Source of the DNA: Rhodoluna sp036721215 | GTDB lineage: Bacteria > Actinomycetota > Actinomycetes > Actinomycetales > Microbacteriaceae | Length of the DNA: 64,000 bases | Direction: 5' to 3' | NCBI GenBank assembly: GCA_036721215.1 | Contig: DAIMLM010000001.1 | Span: 310,001 to 374,000, forward strand | Shown: one piece after another, positions 25,607-32,529 of the stretch | How the letters are laid out: each line of letters begins with the position of its first letter | How positions within the stretch are numbered: position 1 is the first letter of the stretch | Notes under the pieces: generated by a model | Seen by the model: only the letters and a program-made list of their open reading frames with translations | Databases searched by the model: none | Told to the model about the DNA's origin: nothing | Translations under genes and position numbers: made by a program

Positions 25607-25984
25607 ATGGCAAGAATTGCCGGTGTTGATATTCCACGCGACAAGCGTGTTGAAATCGCCCTAACCTACATCTACGGAATCGGGCCTACCCGATCAGTCA
25701 AAACTCTCGAAGAGACCAAGATCGACAAGAACATCCGAGTCAAGGATCTTTCTGACGATCAGCTAGTTGCACTTCGTGACCACATCGAAGGAAACTTCAA
25801 AGTTGAAGGAGAGCTACGTCGTGACGTTGCAGCGGATATCCGTCGCAAGGTTGAGATCGGTAGCTACCAGGGAGTGCGTCACCGTAAGGGACTTCCAGTT
25901 CACGGACAGAGAACTAAGACCAACGCTCGTACCCGCAAGGGACCAAAGCGCACCGTAGCCGGCAAGAAGAAGGTAGCTCGCTAA
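25607..25984 (+). CDS. rpsM: 30S ribosomal protein S13
   Basis: S13 contacts P-site tRNA and bridges to L5. 125 aa, MARIAGVDIPRDKRVEIALTYIYGIG; C-terminal RGLPVHGQRTKTNARTRKGP type tail is intact (here starting RKGLPVHGQ). ATG preceded by AACAGGAGTAATCC. Confidence 0.98.
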   Translation: MARIAGVDIPRDKRVEIALTYIYGIGPTRSVKTLEETKIDKNIRVKDLSDDQLVALRDHIEGNFKVEGELRRDVAADIRRKVEIGSYQGVRHRKGLPVHGQRTKTNARTRKGPKRTVAGKKKVAR

Positions 25985-26014
25985 GGCGGGCTCCGAAGGA
26001 TTTAGGAGAAAATC

Positions 26015-26449
26015 ATGGCAGCAGCTAAGACCGCAGCGAAGACCACGGCTAAGACAGTCGCGAAGGGTGCCGCACGTAAGCCTCGTCGTAAGGAAAAAAA
26101 GAACGTGGCAGTTGGCCAGGCGCACATCAAGTCGACCTTCAACAACACAATCATTTCCATCACCGATCCATCCGGTGCCGTTATTTCTTGGTCTTCATCC
26201 GGTGATGTTGGCTACAAGGGTTCTCGTAAGTCAACTCCGTTCGCAGCTCAGCTTGCAGCTGAGTCAGCAGCGAAGAAGGCCCAAGAGCACGGACTGAAAA
26301 AAGTCGATGTTTTTGTGAAGGGTCCAGGATCTGGTCGCGAGACTGCAATCCGTTCTCTTCAGGCAGCAGGACTTGAAGTTGGTTCAATTTCTGATGTGAC
26401 CCCACAGGCTCACAACGGTTGCCGCCCACCAAAGCGTCGTCGCGTCTAA
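26015..26449 (+). CDS. rpsK: 30S ribosomal protein S11
   Basis: S11 lies on the platform of the 30S. 144 aa with an Ala/Lys/Thr N-terminal tail of about 25 residues before KKNVAVGQAHIKSTFNNTII; the C-terminal DVTPQAHNGCRPPKRRRV is diagnostic. rpsD, which follows rpsK in many bacteria, is not here: the next gene is rpoA. Confidence 0.98.
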   Translation: MAAAKTAAKTTAKTVAKGAARKPRRKEKKNVAVGQAHIKSTFNNTIISITDPSGAVISWSSSGDVGYKGSRKSTPFAAQLAAESAAKKAQEHGLKKVDVFVKGPGSGRETAIRSLQAAGLEVGSISDVTPQAHNGCRPPKRRRV

Positions 26450-26476
26450 CAACAAGATTTAGTTTCAAGCAACAAA

Positions 26477-26498
26477 CTGCCAAGTGGCCACTTGGCAG
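26477..26498 (+). repeat. 22-bp perfect palindrome upstream of rpoA
   Basis: CTGCCAAGTGG followed directly by its reverse complement. As RNA it folds to a 9-bp stem with a GGCC loop. It lies 28 bases after rpsK and 50 bases before the rpoA GTG, with no T run afterwards, so it is not a standard terminator. It may be an RNA processing or attenuation site or an operator inside the operon. Confidence 0.65.
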
Positions 26499-26548
26499 CC
26501 CCAACAAATGAGTATCAAATAGCGGATGCTCAGCTGAAAGGAACCAAA

Positions 26549-27541
26549 GTGCTAATTGCACAGCGCCCATCACTAAACGAAGAAGTAATTTCTCCGAACC
26601 GCTCCAGGTTTGCTCTTGAGCCACTTGAGCCAGGTTTCGGTTACACCCTAGGTAACTCACTGCGTCGCACCCTGCTCTCCTCAATTCCAGGAGCAGCCGT
26701 GACCAACATCAGAATTGATGGCGTTAGCCATGAGTTCTCAACTGTTGACTCGGTTAAAGAAGACGTCACTGAGATCATCTTGAACATCAAAGAACTAGTT
26801 GTCTCCTCCGAGAACGACGCTCCTGTTGTTGCGCACCTAAAGAAGCAGACCACTGGTCCTGTTACAGCTGCCGACATCCAGGTTCCTGCCGGTGTTGAGA
26901 TTCACAACCCAGAGCTAGTAATTGCAACATTGACTGGCAAGGGCAAGTTCGAGGTTGAGCTAATCATTGAGCGTGGCCGTGGTTACGTTCAGGCTTCGCA
27001 GAACCGCAACCCAGACTCTGACCCTGGAGTAATCCCAATCGACTCGATTTATTCACCAGTTCTAAAGGTGTCTTACCGCGTGGAGGCAACTCGTGCCGGT
27101 GAGTTCACCAACTTCGACAAGCTAATTGTTGATGTTGAGACCAAGAATTCAATGTCACCTAGAGACGCTGTTGCATCGGCTGGATCAACCCTGGTTGAGC
27201 TATTCGGTCTAGCGCGCGAGCTAAACGAAGCTGCTGAGGGTATCGAAATTGGTCCTGCTCCGGTTGAGGCAACTTTGTCCCCAGAGCTAGCTTTGCCAAT
27301 TGAGGAACTGGACCTAACCGTTCGTTCTTACAACTGCCTAAAGCGCGAGGGAATCAACACCGTTAGCGAGCTAATCGGTCTTACCGAAGAGCAGCTAATC
27401 AACATCAGAAACTTCGGATCCAAGTCAGTGGACGAAGTCCGCGACAAGTTGGTATCCATGGGACTGAGCCTGAAAGAGTCAGCACCTGGCTTTGACGCTG
27501 CTTACTTCAGCTCTACTTACGAAGAGGACGACCGGGCTTAG
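26549..27541 (+). CDS. rpoA: RNA polymerase alpha subunit
   Basis: Alpha dimerises to nucleate RNA polymerase assembly. 330 aa from the GTG at 26549, which follows GAAAGGA with good spacing and gives the conserved MLIAQRP start; a TTG at 26492 would add 19 unconserved residues and lies in the palindrome. N-terminal domain: FGYTLGNSLRRTLLSSIPGAAV. C-terminal domain: RSYNCLKREGINTVSEL and NFGSKSVDEVRDKL, the UP-element and activator surface. Ordinary actinobacterial sequence. Confidence 0.98.
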   Translation: MLIAQRPSLNEEVISPNRSRFALEPLEPGFGYTLGNSLRRTLLSSIPGAAVTNIRIDGVSHEFSTVDSVKEDVTEIILNIKELVVSSENDAPVVAHLKKQTTGPVTAADIQVPAGVEIHNPELVIATLTGKGKFEVELIIERGRGYVQASQNRNPDSDPGVIPIDSIYSPVLKVSYRVEATRAGEFTNFDKLIVDVETKNSMSPRDAVASAGSTLVELFGLARELNEAAEGIEIGPAPVEATLSPELALPIEELDLTVRSYNCLKREGINTVSELIGLTEEQLINIRNFGSKSVDEVRDKLVSMGLSLKESAPGFDAAYFSSTYEEDDRA

Positions 27542-27576
27542 GTCTGGTTTTTCAGAAATACTAGAGGAGAAACAAA

Positions 27577-28200
27577 ATGCCTACCCCAACCAAGGGCCCA
27601 CGTCTAGGTGGCGGACCAGCTCACGAGAGAATGTTGCTTGCCAACATGGCTCGCTCGCTGTTCATCAACAAATCTGTCACCACAACCGAGGTCAAGGCAA
27701 AGCGTCTTCGCCCAGTTGCTGAGCGACTAGTTACCTTCGCAAAGCGTGGCGACCTACACTCCCGTAGACGCGTGATGCAGTCAATCACTGACAGAAACGT
27801 TGTTCACGAGCTGTTTGTAAACATTGCACCTCAGGTTGCTGAGCGTCAGGGTGGATACACCCGTATCACCAAGCTTGGTTTCCGTAAGGGTGACAACGCC
27901 CCTATGGCAGTAATCGAATTGGTGCTTGACCCAGTGTCACCCAAGAAGATGAACAAGAAGCCAAAGCTTGAAAATGCAGTGAAGCTAGCTCCAAAGGCTG
28001 AGGTTGTTGCAGAAGAAGTTGTGGCCGAAGAAGTAGTAGCAGAGACTCCAGTTGAAGAAGCAGTGGTTGAAACCGCAGCTGCCGAAGCAGTTGTTGAAGC
28101 TCCTGCCGAAGAAGCCCCAGCTGCCGAAGCTGCTGTCGAAGAGCCAGCTGCAGAAGCTCCTGCTGAAGAAGCACCAGCTTCTGAAGAAGAGAGCAAGTAG
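27577..28200 (+). CDS. rplQ: 50S ribosomal protein L17 with acidic C-terminal tail
   Basis: L17 lies near the tunnel exit. Core of about 125 residues: PTPTKGPRLGGGPAHERMLLANM at the start and RQGGYTRITKLGFRKGDNAPMAVIEL. From about residue 126 the protein is an acidic, repetitive Glu/Ala/Val/Pro tail of about 80 residues (EEVVAEE, EAPAEEAP units). GAGGAGAAAC precedes the ATG. Confidence 0.97.
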   Translation: MPTPTKGPRLGGGPAHERMLLANMARSLFINKSVTTTEVKAKRLRPVAERLVTFAKRGDLHSRRRVMQSITDRNVVHELFVNIAPQVAERQGGYTRITKLGFRKGDNAPMAVIELVLDPVSPKKMNKKPKLENAVKLAPKAEVVAEEVVAEEVVAETPVEEAVVETAAAEAVVEAPAEEAPAAEAAVEEPAAEAPAEEAPASEEESK

Positions 28201-28209
28201 TTCTTAGAA

Positions 28210-29076
28210 ATGACTAAACCCGTTGACCTGTCGGTCGACGGGTTTTGTCGTTACCGGATCGACTTTGGCTACGACGGTACAGACTTTAGTGGCTTTGCCA
28301 AACAGCCTGGCCTTCGAACTGTTCAAGCCGAACTTGTAAAGGCCATTGCTGTCATCTTTGGAAAAGATGACAATGACTTTAAGCTTCGCATCGCTGGTCG
28401 AACCGATGCCGGTGTTCACGCTCAGCACCAGGTGGCTCACCTTGATCTAACTCCTTCTCAACTAAAGCGCATCGGTAGAAATCCAGATGTTGCCGGGCGA
28501 GTAAACACCGCTCTACCAAAAGACATCCGTGTGTTCAGTTTTGCTGTTGCCCCAGAGGGATTCGACGCTAGATACTCAGCCACGTTTCGGAAATATCGCT
28601 ATCGGGTCGCCGACAAGAACTGTTTTGTTGATCCACTAGATGTTAGATACGTACTCGAAGTGAAGCCTGAGCTTGATCTAAAGCTGATGAAGCAAGCAGC
28701 AAAGGTTTTGGTAGGCCTTCATGACTTTGGGGGGTTTTGTAAGCCGCGAGCTGGTGCAACCACGATTCGAAGGCTTCGATCAATCAAGATTGTTCGCAAC
28801 CAAAGCAAGGGTCGCATTATTGAGATCGAACTCACTGGTGACGCCTTCTGCCACAACATGGTTCGATCCATTGTTGGCGCGCTGGTTGCAGTGGGTAGGG
28901 GTCGAGCATCCGTTTCAGAGGTCCAAAAACGACTGAAATCAGGATCCAGAGCTGGGTCTTTGAAGGTGGTTGCGGCCAAGGGTTTGAGCCTGATTGAGGT
29001 GGGTTACCCCAAGGACTCCAGGATGGGTTTGCAGGCCCAAAACACCCGTAAAAGAAGGGTTCTAGAGGAAAATTAG
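28210..29076 (+). CDS. truA: tRNA pseudouridine(38-40) synthase
   Basis: TruA makes pseudouridine at positions 38-40 of the tRNA anticodon stem-loop. 288 aa. Catalytic Asp66 in GRTDAGVHA; FRKYRYRV, and HNMVRSIVGALVAVGRG near the C-terminus. The only usable start is the ATG at 28210, ten bases after rplQ, which gives about 13 residues ahead of the conserved YRIDFGYDGTDF. A long hairpin lies within the first codons (separate entry), and the ribosome site is poor, so expression may be low or conditional. Ends the rplQ operon. Confidence 0.96.
   Translation: MTKPVDLSVDGFCRYRIDFGYDGTDFSGFAKQPGLRTVQAELVKAIAVIFGKDDNDFKLRIAGRTDAGVHAQHQVAHLDLTPSQLKRIGRNPDVAGRVNTALPKDIRVFSFAVAPEGFDARYSATFRKYRYRVADKNCFVDPLDVRYVLEVKPELDLKLMKQAAKVLVGLHDFGGFCKPRAGATTIRRLRSIKIVRNQSKGRIIEIELTGDAFCHNMVRSIVGALVAVGRGRASVSEVQKRLKSGSRAGSLKVVAAKGLSLIEVGYPKDSRMGLQAQNTRKRRVLEEN
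28216..28248 (+). terminator. Terminator-like hairpin inside the first codons of truA
   Basis: AAACCCGTTGACC (28216-28228) pairs with GGTCGACGGGTTT (28233-28245) over a TGTC loop: 13 pairs with one G.U, followed by only one more T and GTCGTT. The shape is that of an intrinsic terminator for rplQ, but it lies after the truA start codon. It may attenuate truA. Confidence 0.6.
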
Positions 29077-29079
29077 GGT

Positions 29080-29109
29080 TTGACCAAGCCGCTTGGCAGG
29101 GCCTAAACT
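29080..29109 (+). promoter_or_regulatory. Promoter of rplM-rpsI
   Basis: TTGACC (29080-29085) and TAAACT (29104-29109) with an 18-base spacer, one of the best sigma-70-like promoters in the window. It starts immediately after the truA stop; the expected leader of about 90 bases holds a 19-codon ORF. Confidence 0.75.
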
Positions 29110-29144
29110 AGTAACTTGTTCCGGTTCGTAAGGACCATTGCACA

Positions 29145-29204
29145 ATGAATCCAAGCCCCAAGGCTGGAAACATGAAATCGACTAAGAAAAGTAAGGCAAA
29201 TTAG
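29145..29204 (+). CDS. Possible 19-aa leader peptide before rplM
   Basis: ATG at 29145 opens 19 codons (MNPSPKAGNMKSTKKSKAN) that end one base before the rplM GTG. It is Lys/Ser/Asn-rich. AAGGA lies 10 bases upstream of the ATG. It may be a leader peptide whose termination feeds ribosomes to rplM, or a chance ORF. No homolog is known to me. Confidence 0.25.
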   Translation: MNPSPKAGNMKSTKKSKAN

Positions 29205-29205
29205 C

Positions 29206-29649
29206 GTGCGTACCTATTCTCCAAAGGCTCATGAGCTAGACAATAAGTGGTTAATTATTGACGCCACTGATGTTGTGCTGGGTCGTTTGGCAACCCAAGC
29301 AGCAACTTTGTTGCGCGGCAAGCACAAGCCAACCTTTGCTCCTCACATGGACAACGGCGATTTCGTAATCATCATCAACGCTGAGAAGGTTGCACTAACC
29401 GGATCCAAGCTGTTGCAGAAGAAGGCTTACCGTCACTCTGGTTACCCAGGTGGACTAACCGCTACAACCTATGCCGAATTGCTAGAGAAGACTCCTGAGA
29501 AGGCAGTTGAAAAAGCTATTCGCGGAATGATTCCTAAGAACTCTCTTGGTCGCGACCAGCTAGCCAAGCTAAAGGTATACAAGGGCAGCGAGCACCCGCA
29601 CGCTGCACAGAAGCCAACCAATTTTGTAATTGATCAGGTAGCCCAGTAA
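29206..29649 (+). CDS. rplM: 50S ribosomal protein L13
   Basis: L13 is an early 50S assembly protein. 147 aa, MRTYSPKAHELDNKWLIIDA, VVLGRLAT, and RGMIPKNSLGRDQLAKLKVY. GTG start following AAGTAAGGC. Operon with rpsI, as in nearly all bacteria. Confidence 0.98.
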   Translation: MRTYSPKAHELDNKWLIIDATDVVLGRLATQAATLLRGKHKPTFAPHMDNGDFVIIINAEKVALTGSKLLQKKAYRHSGYPGGLTATTYAELLEKTPEKAVEKAIRGMIPKNSLGRDQLAKLKVYKGSEHPHAAQKPTNFVIDQVAQ

Positions 29650-29683
29650 CAACTGGCTAATTCAAGAAAACTAGAGGATCACC

Positions 29684-30172
29684 TTGCCAAAAAACGAAAC
29701 CGAAGTAGAAGCTACTAACTACTCAACCGAGACTCCTGCAGAATCCGTGAAGGCAGAAACCAAGAAGGTACGTGCCCCGCTAACTGTTCCAGGTGCAGGT
29801 CTTGGTCGTCGCAAGGAAGCAATCGCTCGCGTTCGTATGGTTCCAGGAACCGGTGTCATCAAAGTTAACGGAAGAGCTCTTGCTGAATACTTCCCAAACA
29901 AGTTGCACCAGCAGCTAGTGCAGGACCCATTTACAGTTTTGGAACTTTCCGGTAGCTACGACGTAATCGCAAAGATTTCTGGTGGAGGAATTGCAGGCCA
30001 AGCCGGTGCACTTCGCCTAGGTATCTCTCGTGCCCTAAACGAGATCGACAAAGACAACAACCGCGCAACTCTAAAAAAGAGTGGCTTCCTATCTCGCGAC
30101 TCCCGCATCAAGGAGCGTAAGAAGGCAGGACTGAAGAAGGCTAGAAAGGCTTCTCAGTTCAGCAAGCGCTAA
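29684..30172 (+). CDS. rpsI: 30S ribosomal protein S9
   Basis: S9 reaches the P-site tRNA with its C-terminal SKR-type tail, here FSKR. 162 aa; about 33 extra N-terminal residues rich in Glu/Thr precede the core GLGRRKEAIARVRMVPGTG. TTG start after AGAGGATCACC. Confidence 0.97.
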   Translation: MPKNETEVEATNYSTETPAESVKAETKKVRAPLTVPGAGLGRRKEAIARVRMVPGTGVIKVNGRALAEYFPNKLHQQLVQDPFTVLELSGSYDVIAKISGGGIAGQAGALRLGISRALNEIDKDNNRATLKKSGFLSRDSRIKERKKAGLKKARKASQFSKR

Positions 30173-30189
30173 TCTTTCCAAGATTTCGC

Positions 30190-30195
30190 TAACCT
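30190..30195 (+). promoter_or_regulatory. -10 element of a leaderless glmM promoter
   Basis: TAACCT ends 7 bases before the glmM ATG, with no ribosome site between. This is the spacing expected if transcription starts at the A of the start codon. Confidence 0.5.
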
Positions 30196-30202
30196 TTCTA
30201 TC

Positions 30203-31552
30203 ATGTCCCGGTTATTCGGTACCGACGGTGTTCGAGGTCTTGCTAATAAAGACATCACATCAGAATCAGCCCTAAAGCTAGCTCAGGCTGCCGCAATCGT
30301 TTTGGGCGAGCAGGCCAGAGCCCGCGGACAAAAACCAATTGCTGTTATCGGACGCGACCCAAGAATTTCCGGTGAGTTTTTAGCTGCTGCTATTTCTGCT
30401 GGTTTGGCAAGTAGCGGTGTGGACGTATTTGACGCCGGTGTTATTCCAACCCCAGCCACCTCTTTTTTGACAGCAGATCTAGACGCCGACTTCGGGGTCA
30501 TGATCTCCGCTTCTCACAACCCAGCACCGGATAACGGCATAAAGTTCTTCTCCCGCGGTGGACACAAACTCGATGACGCAGTCGAAGATGCAATCGAGAA
30601 AGCGCTTTCTGCCAAGCCGCTTACTCCAATCGGTGCCGAGATTGGTCACGTAAAAGAATTTGCCGATGCGAAGAGCCGCTACCTGGTCCACCTGCAAGGA
30701 ACACTTCCAAACAGCTTGAAGGGAATCAAAGTTGTTGTGGATTGTGCCAATGGTGCCGCATCCGATATCGCACCGAAGGCATTCAGAGATGCCGGAGCTG
30801 AAGTAGTTGTAATTGGAAACGAACCTGATGGTTACAACATCAACTTGGGTTGTGGCTCGACACACTTGAGCGCGTTGCAGGCCGCGGTTGTTGAACATGG
30901 GGCTGATGTTGGAATCGCTCACGATGGTGATGCCGACAGAACCTTGGCAGTGGACGCAACTGGAGCCATTGTTGATGGCGATCAGATCATGGCGATCTTG
31001 GCAGTTGCTGCAAAAGCCCGTGGAGATCTATCGCGCAACACATTGGTTGCAACCGTGATGAGTAACTTAGGTCTAAAAATTGCCATGAAGCAAGCCGGTA
31101 TTGAAATGATCGAAACCAAGGTTGGAGACCGTTACGTTCTAGAAGTTATCCGCGAGGGTGGATACACCCTAGGAGGCGAGCAGTCGGGCCACCTTATCTT
31201 TGCAAGACATGCCACCACAGGAGATGGCATCCTGACCGGCTTACAGCTTCTAGCCCAGATGAGCTCAACCGGGAAGAGCTTGCAGGAACTGGCAAGTGCG
31301 ATGAAGGTTTATCCGCAGGTGCTAATCAATGTGCCACAGGTGGACAAGTCCAAAGTTGATTCCGACCCAGAGCTGCAAAAAGTAGTCCAAGAGGCAAAAA
31401 CCGAGCTTGGCGAAACCGGTCGAGTGCTGCTTCGGGCTTCAGGAACAGAGCCACTGGTTCGCGTGATGGTTGAAGCCCAAGATGCCGGAACAGCTCAGAG
31501 CTGGGCCGAGCGAATCGCCAGGGTTGTTGAAAAGCAGCTAAAGCTTTCTTAG
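30203..31552 (+). CDS. glmM: Phosphoglucosamine mutase
   Basis: Converts glucosamine-6-phosphate to glucosamine-1-phosphate for UDP-GlcNAc and peptidoglycan. 449 aa. Starts RLFGTDGVRG; the active-site phosphoserine lies in ISASHNP (Ser104); Mg-binding DGDADR is present and the C-terminal phosphate loop RASGTEPLVRVM. Product of GlmS (at 32530) is its substrate. No ribosome site; probably leaderless. Its 3' end overlaps the convergent coaA by 15 bases. Confidence 0.98.
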   Translation: MSRLFGTDGVRGLANKDITSESALKLAQAAAIVLGEQARARGQKPIAVIGRDPRISGEFLAAAISAGLASSGVDVFDAGVIPTPATSFLTADLDADFGVMISASHNPAPDNGIKFFSRGGHKLDDAVEDAIEKALSAKPLTPIGAEIGHVKEFADAKSRYLVHLQGTLPNSLKGIKVVVDCANGAASDIAPKAFRDAGAEVVVIGNEPDGYNINLGCGSTHLSALQAAVVEHGADVGIAHDGDADRTLAVDATGAIVDGDQIMAILAVAAKARGDLSRNTLVATVMSNLGLKIAMKQAGIEMIETKVGDRYVLEVIREGGYTLGGEQSGHLIFARHATTGDGILTGLQLLAQMSSTGKSLQELASAMKVYPQVLINVPQVDKSKVDSDPELQKVVQEAKTELGETGRVLLRASGTEPLVRVMVEAQDAGTAQSWAERIARVVEKQLKLS

Positions 31553-32500
31553 CAGCACGCTTTCCACTCGGTGATTGTCACCTTTTTTCAAAACCAGCGT
31601 AGCCCTAGATCTGGTGGGCAAGATGTTTTCAGTCAAGTTCGGCAAGTTGATGGTTTCCCAAATCTCAGTGGCTCGAGCCAGTGCTTTTTCTAGAGGCATC
31701 TCGGCGTAGCGGTGAAAGTAGCTTTCCGGATTCGTGAAGGCAGACTCACGAAGCGCGTGAAAGCGATTCAGGAACCACTTGGAGATGTTTTGTGTTTCCG
31801 CATCTACGAAAATCTTGAAGTCAAAAAAGTCGCTCAAGGTTATGTCTTGATCTGGACCTGGCGACTGCAAAACATTGAGGCCTTCAATAATCAAAACATC
31901 GGGGGATTCAACAACTACTTGTTCACCAGGGATGATGTCGTAAGTTAGGTGCGAATAAACTGGCGCTGAAACTTGAGACTTTCCGCTTTTGATATCTGAA
32001 ACAAACTTGATTAGCGCCAACCGGTCATAGGATTCCGGAAAACCTTTGCGGTCCATTAGGGAGCGTTTTTCTAGTTCTTGATTTGGATATAGAAATCCAT
32101 CGGTGGTGACTAGTGCAACCTTTGGAGTTCCTTCCCAACGGCTCAGTAGCTCGCGCAACAATCTTGAAACAGTTGACTTTCCAACGGCCACCGAACCTGC
32201 AACACCAATAATGAATGGAACTGGCTTGGCACGCTCTCCCAAGAACTCACTGGTTGCTTTATGAATGTCAGCGTGCTTTGTCACATACAAATTAAGGAAA
32301 CGGCTAAGGGGTAAGTAGACTTCTGATACTTCCGTTAGGTCAAGAAAGTCACCGAGACCTCTGATTTGAGAGATTTCTGACTCGGTCAAAGGTTGTTTTG
32401 TTGAATTTCCGAGCTGAGACCAGTCCGATCGCAATATTTCAACAAATGGGGTCAGCTCACCCTGGTTTATAGGGGTTGAAGGGGAACCGGAAGCACTCAC
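31538..32500 (-). CDS. coaA: Pantothenate kinase, type I
   Basis: Phosphorylates pantothenate, the first step of coenzyme A synthesis. 320 aa. P-loop GSVAVGKST at 102-110, then TTDGFLYPN and KGFPESYD, and VIIEGLNVLQ; this is the prokaryotic PanK-I fold regulated by CoA in E. coli. GTG start at 32500, 29 bases from the divergent glmS; no clear ribosome site. Confidence 0.97.
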   Translation of the reverse strand: MSASGSPSTPINQGELTPFVEILRSDWSQLGNSTKQPLTESEISQIRGLGDFLDLTEVSEVYLPLSRFLNLYVTKHADIHKATSEFLGERAKPVPFIIGVAGSVAVGKSTVSRLLRELLSRWEGTPKVALVTTDGFLYPNQELEKRSLMDRKGFPESYDRLALIKFVSDIKSGKSQVSAPVYSHLTYDIIPGEQVVVESPDVLIIEGLNVLQSPGPDQDITLSDFFDFKIFVDAETQNISKWFLNRFHALRESAFTNPESYFHRYAEMPLEKALARATEIWETINLPNLTENILPTRSRATLVLKKGDNHRVESVLLRKL

Positions 32501-32517
32501 AACAAGTCATTCTGCCG

Positions 32518-32523
32518 TAAATT
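32518..32523 (+). promoter_or_regulatory. -10 element of a leaderless glmS promoter
   Basis: TAAATT ends exactly six bases before the glmS ATG. The AGAGG in between is one base from the ATG and too close to serve as a ribosome site, so the mRNA probably starts at the ATG. Confidence 0.55.
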
Positions 32524-32529
32524 AGAGGT

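Noticed and set aside
27846..28196. Long minus-strand ORFs opposite the rplQ tail (Ser/Ala-rich)
   Set aside because: They mirror the Glu/Ala repeat codons of the acidic L17 tail; there is no ribosome site and the composition is purely a shadow.
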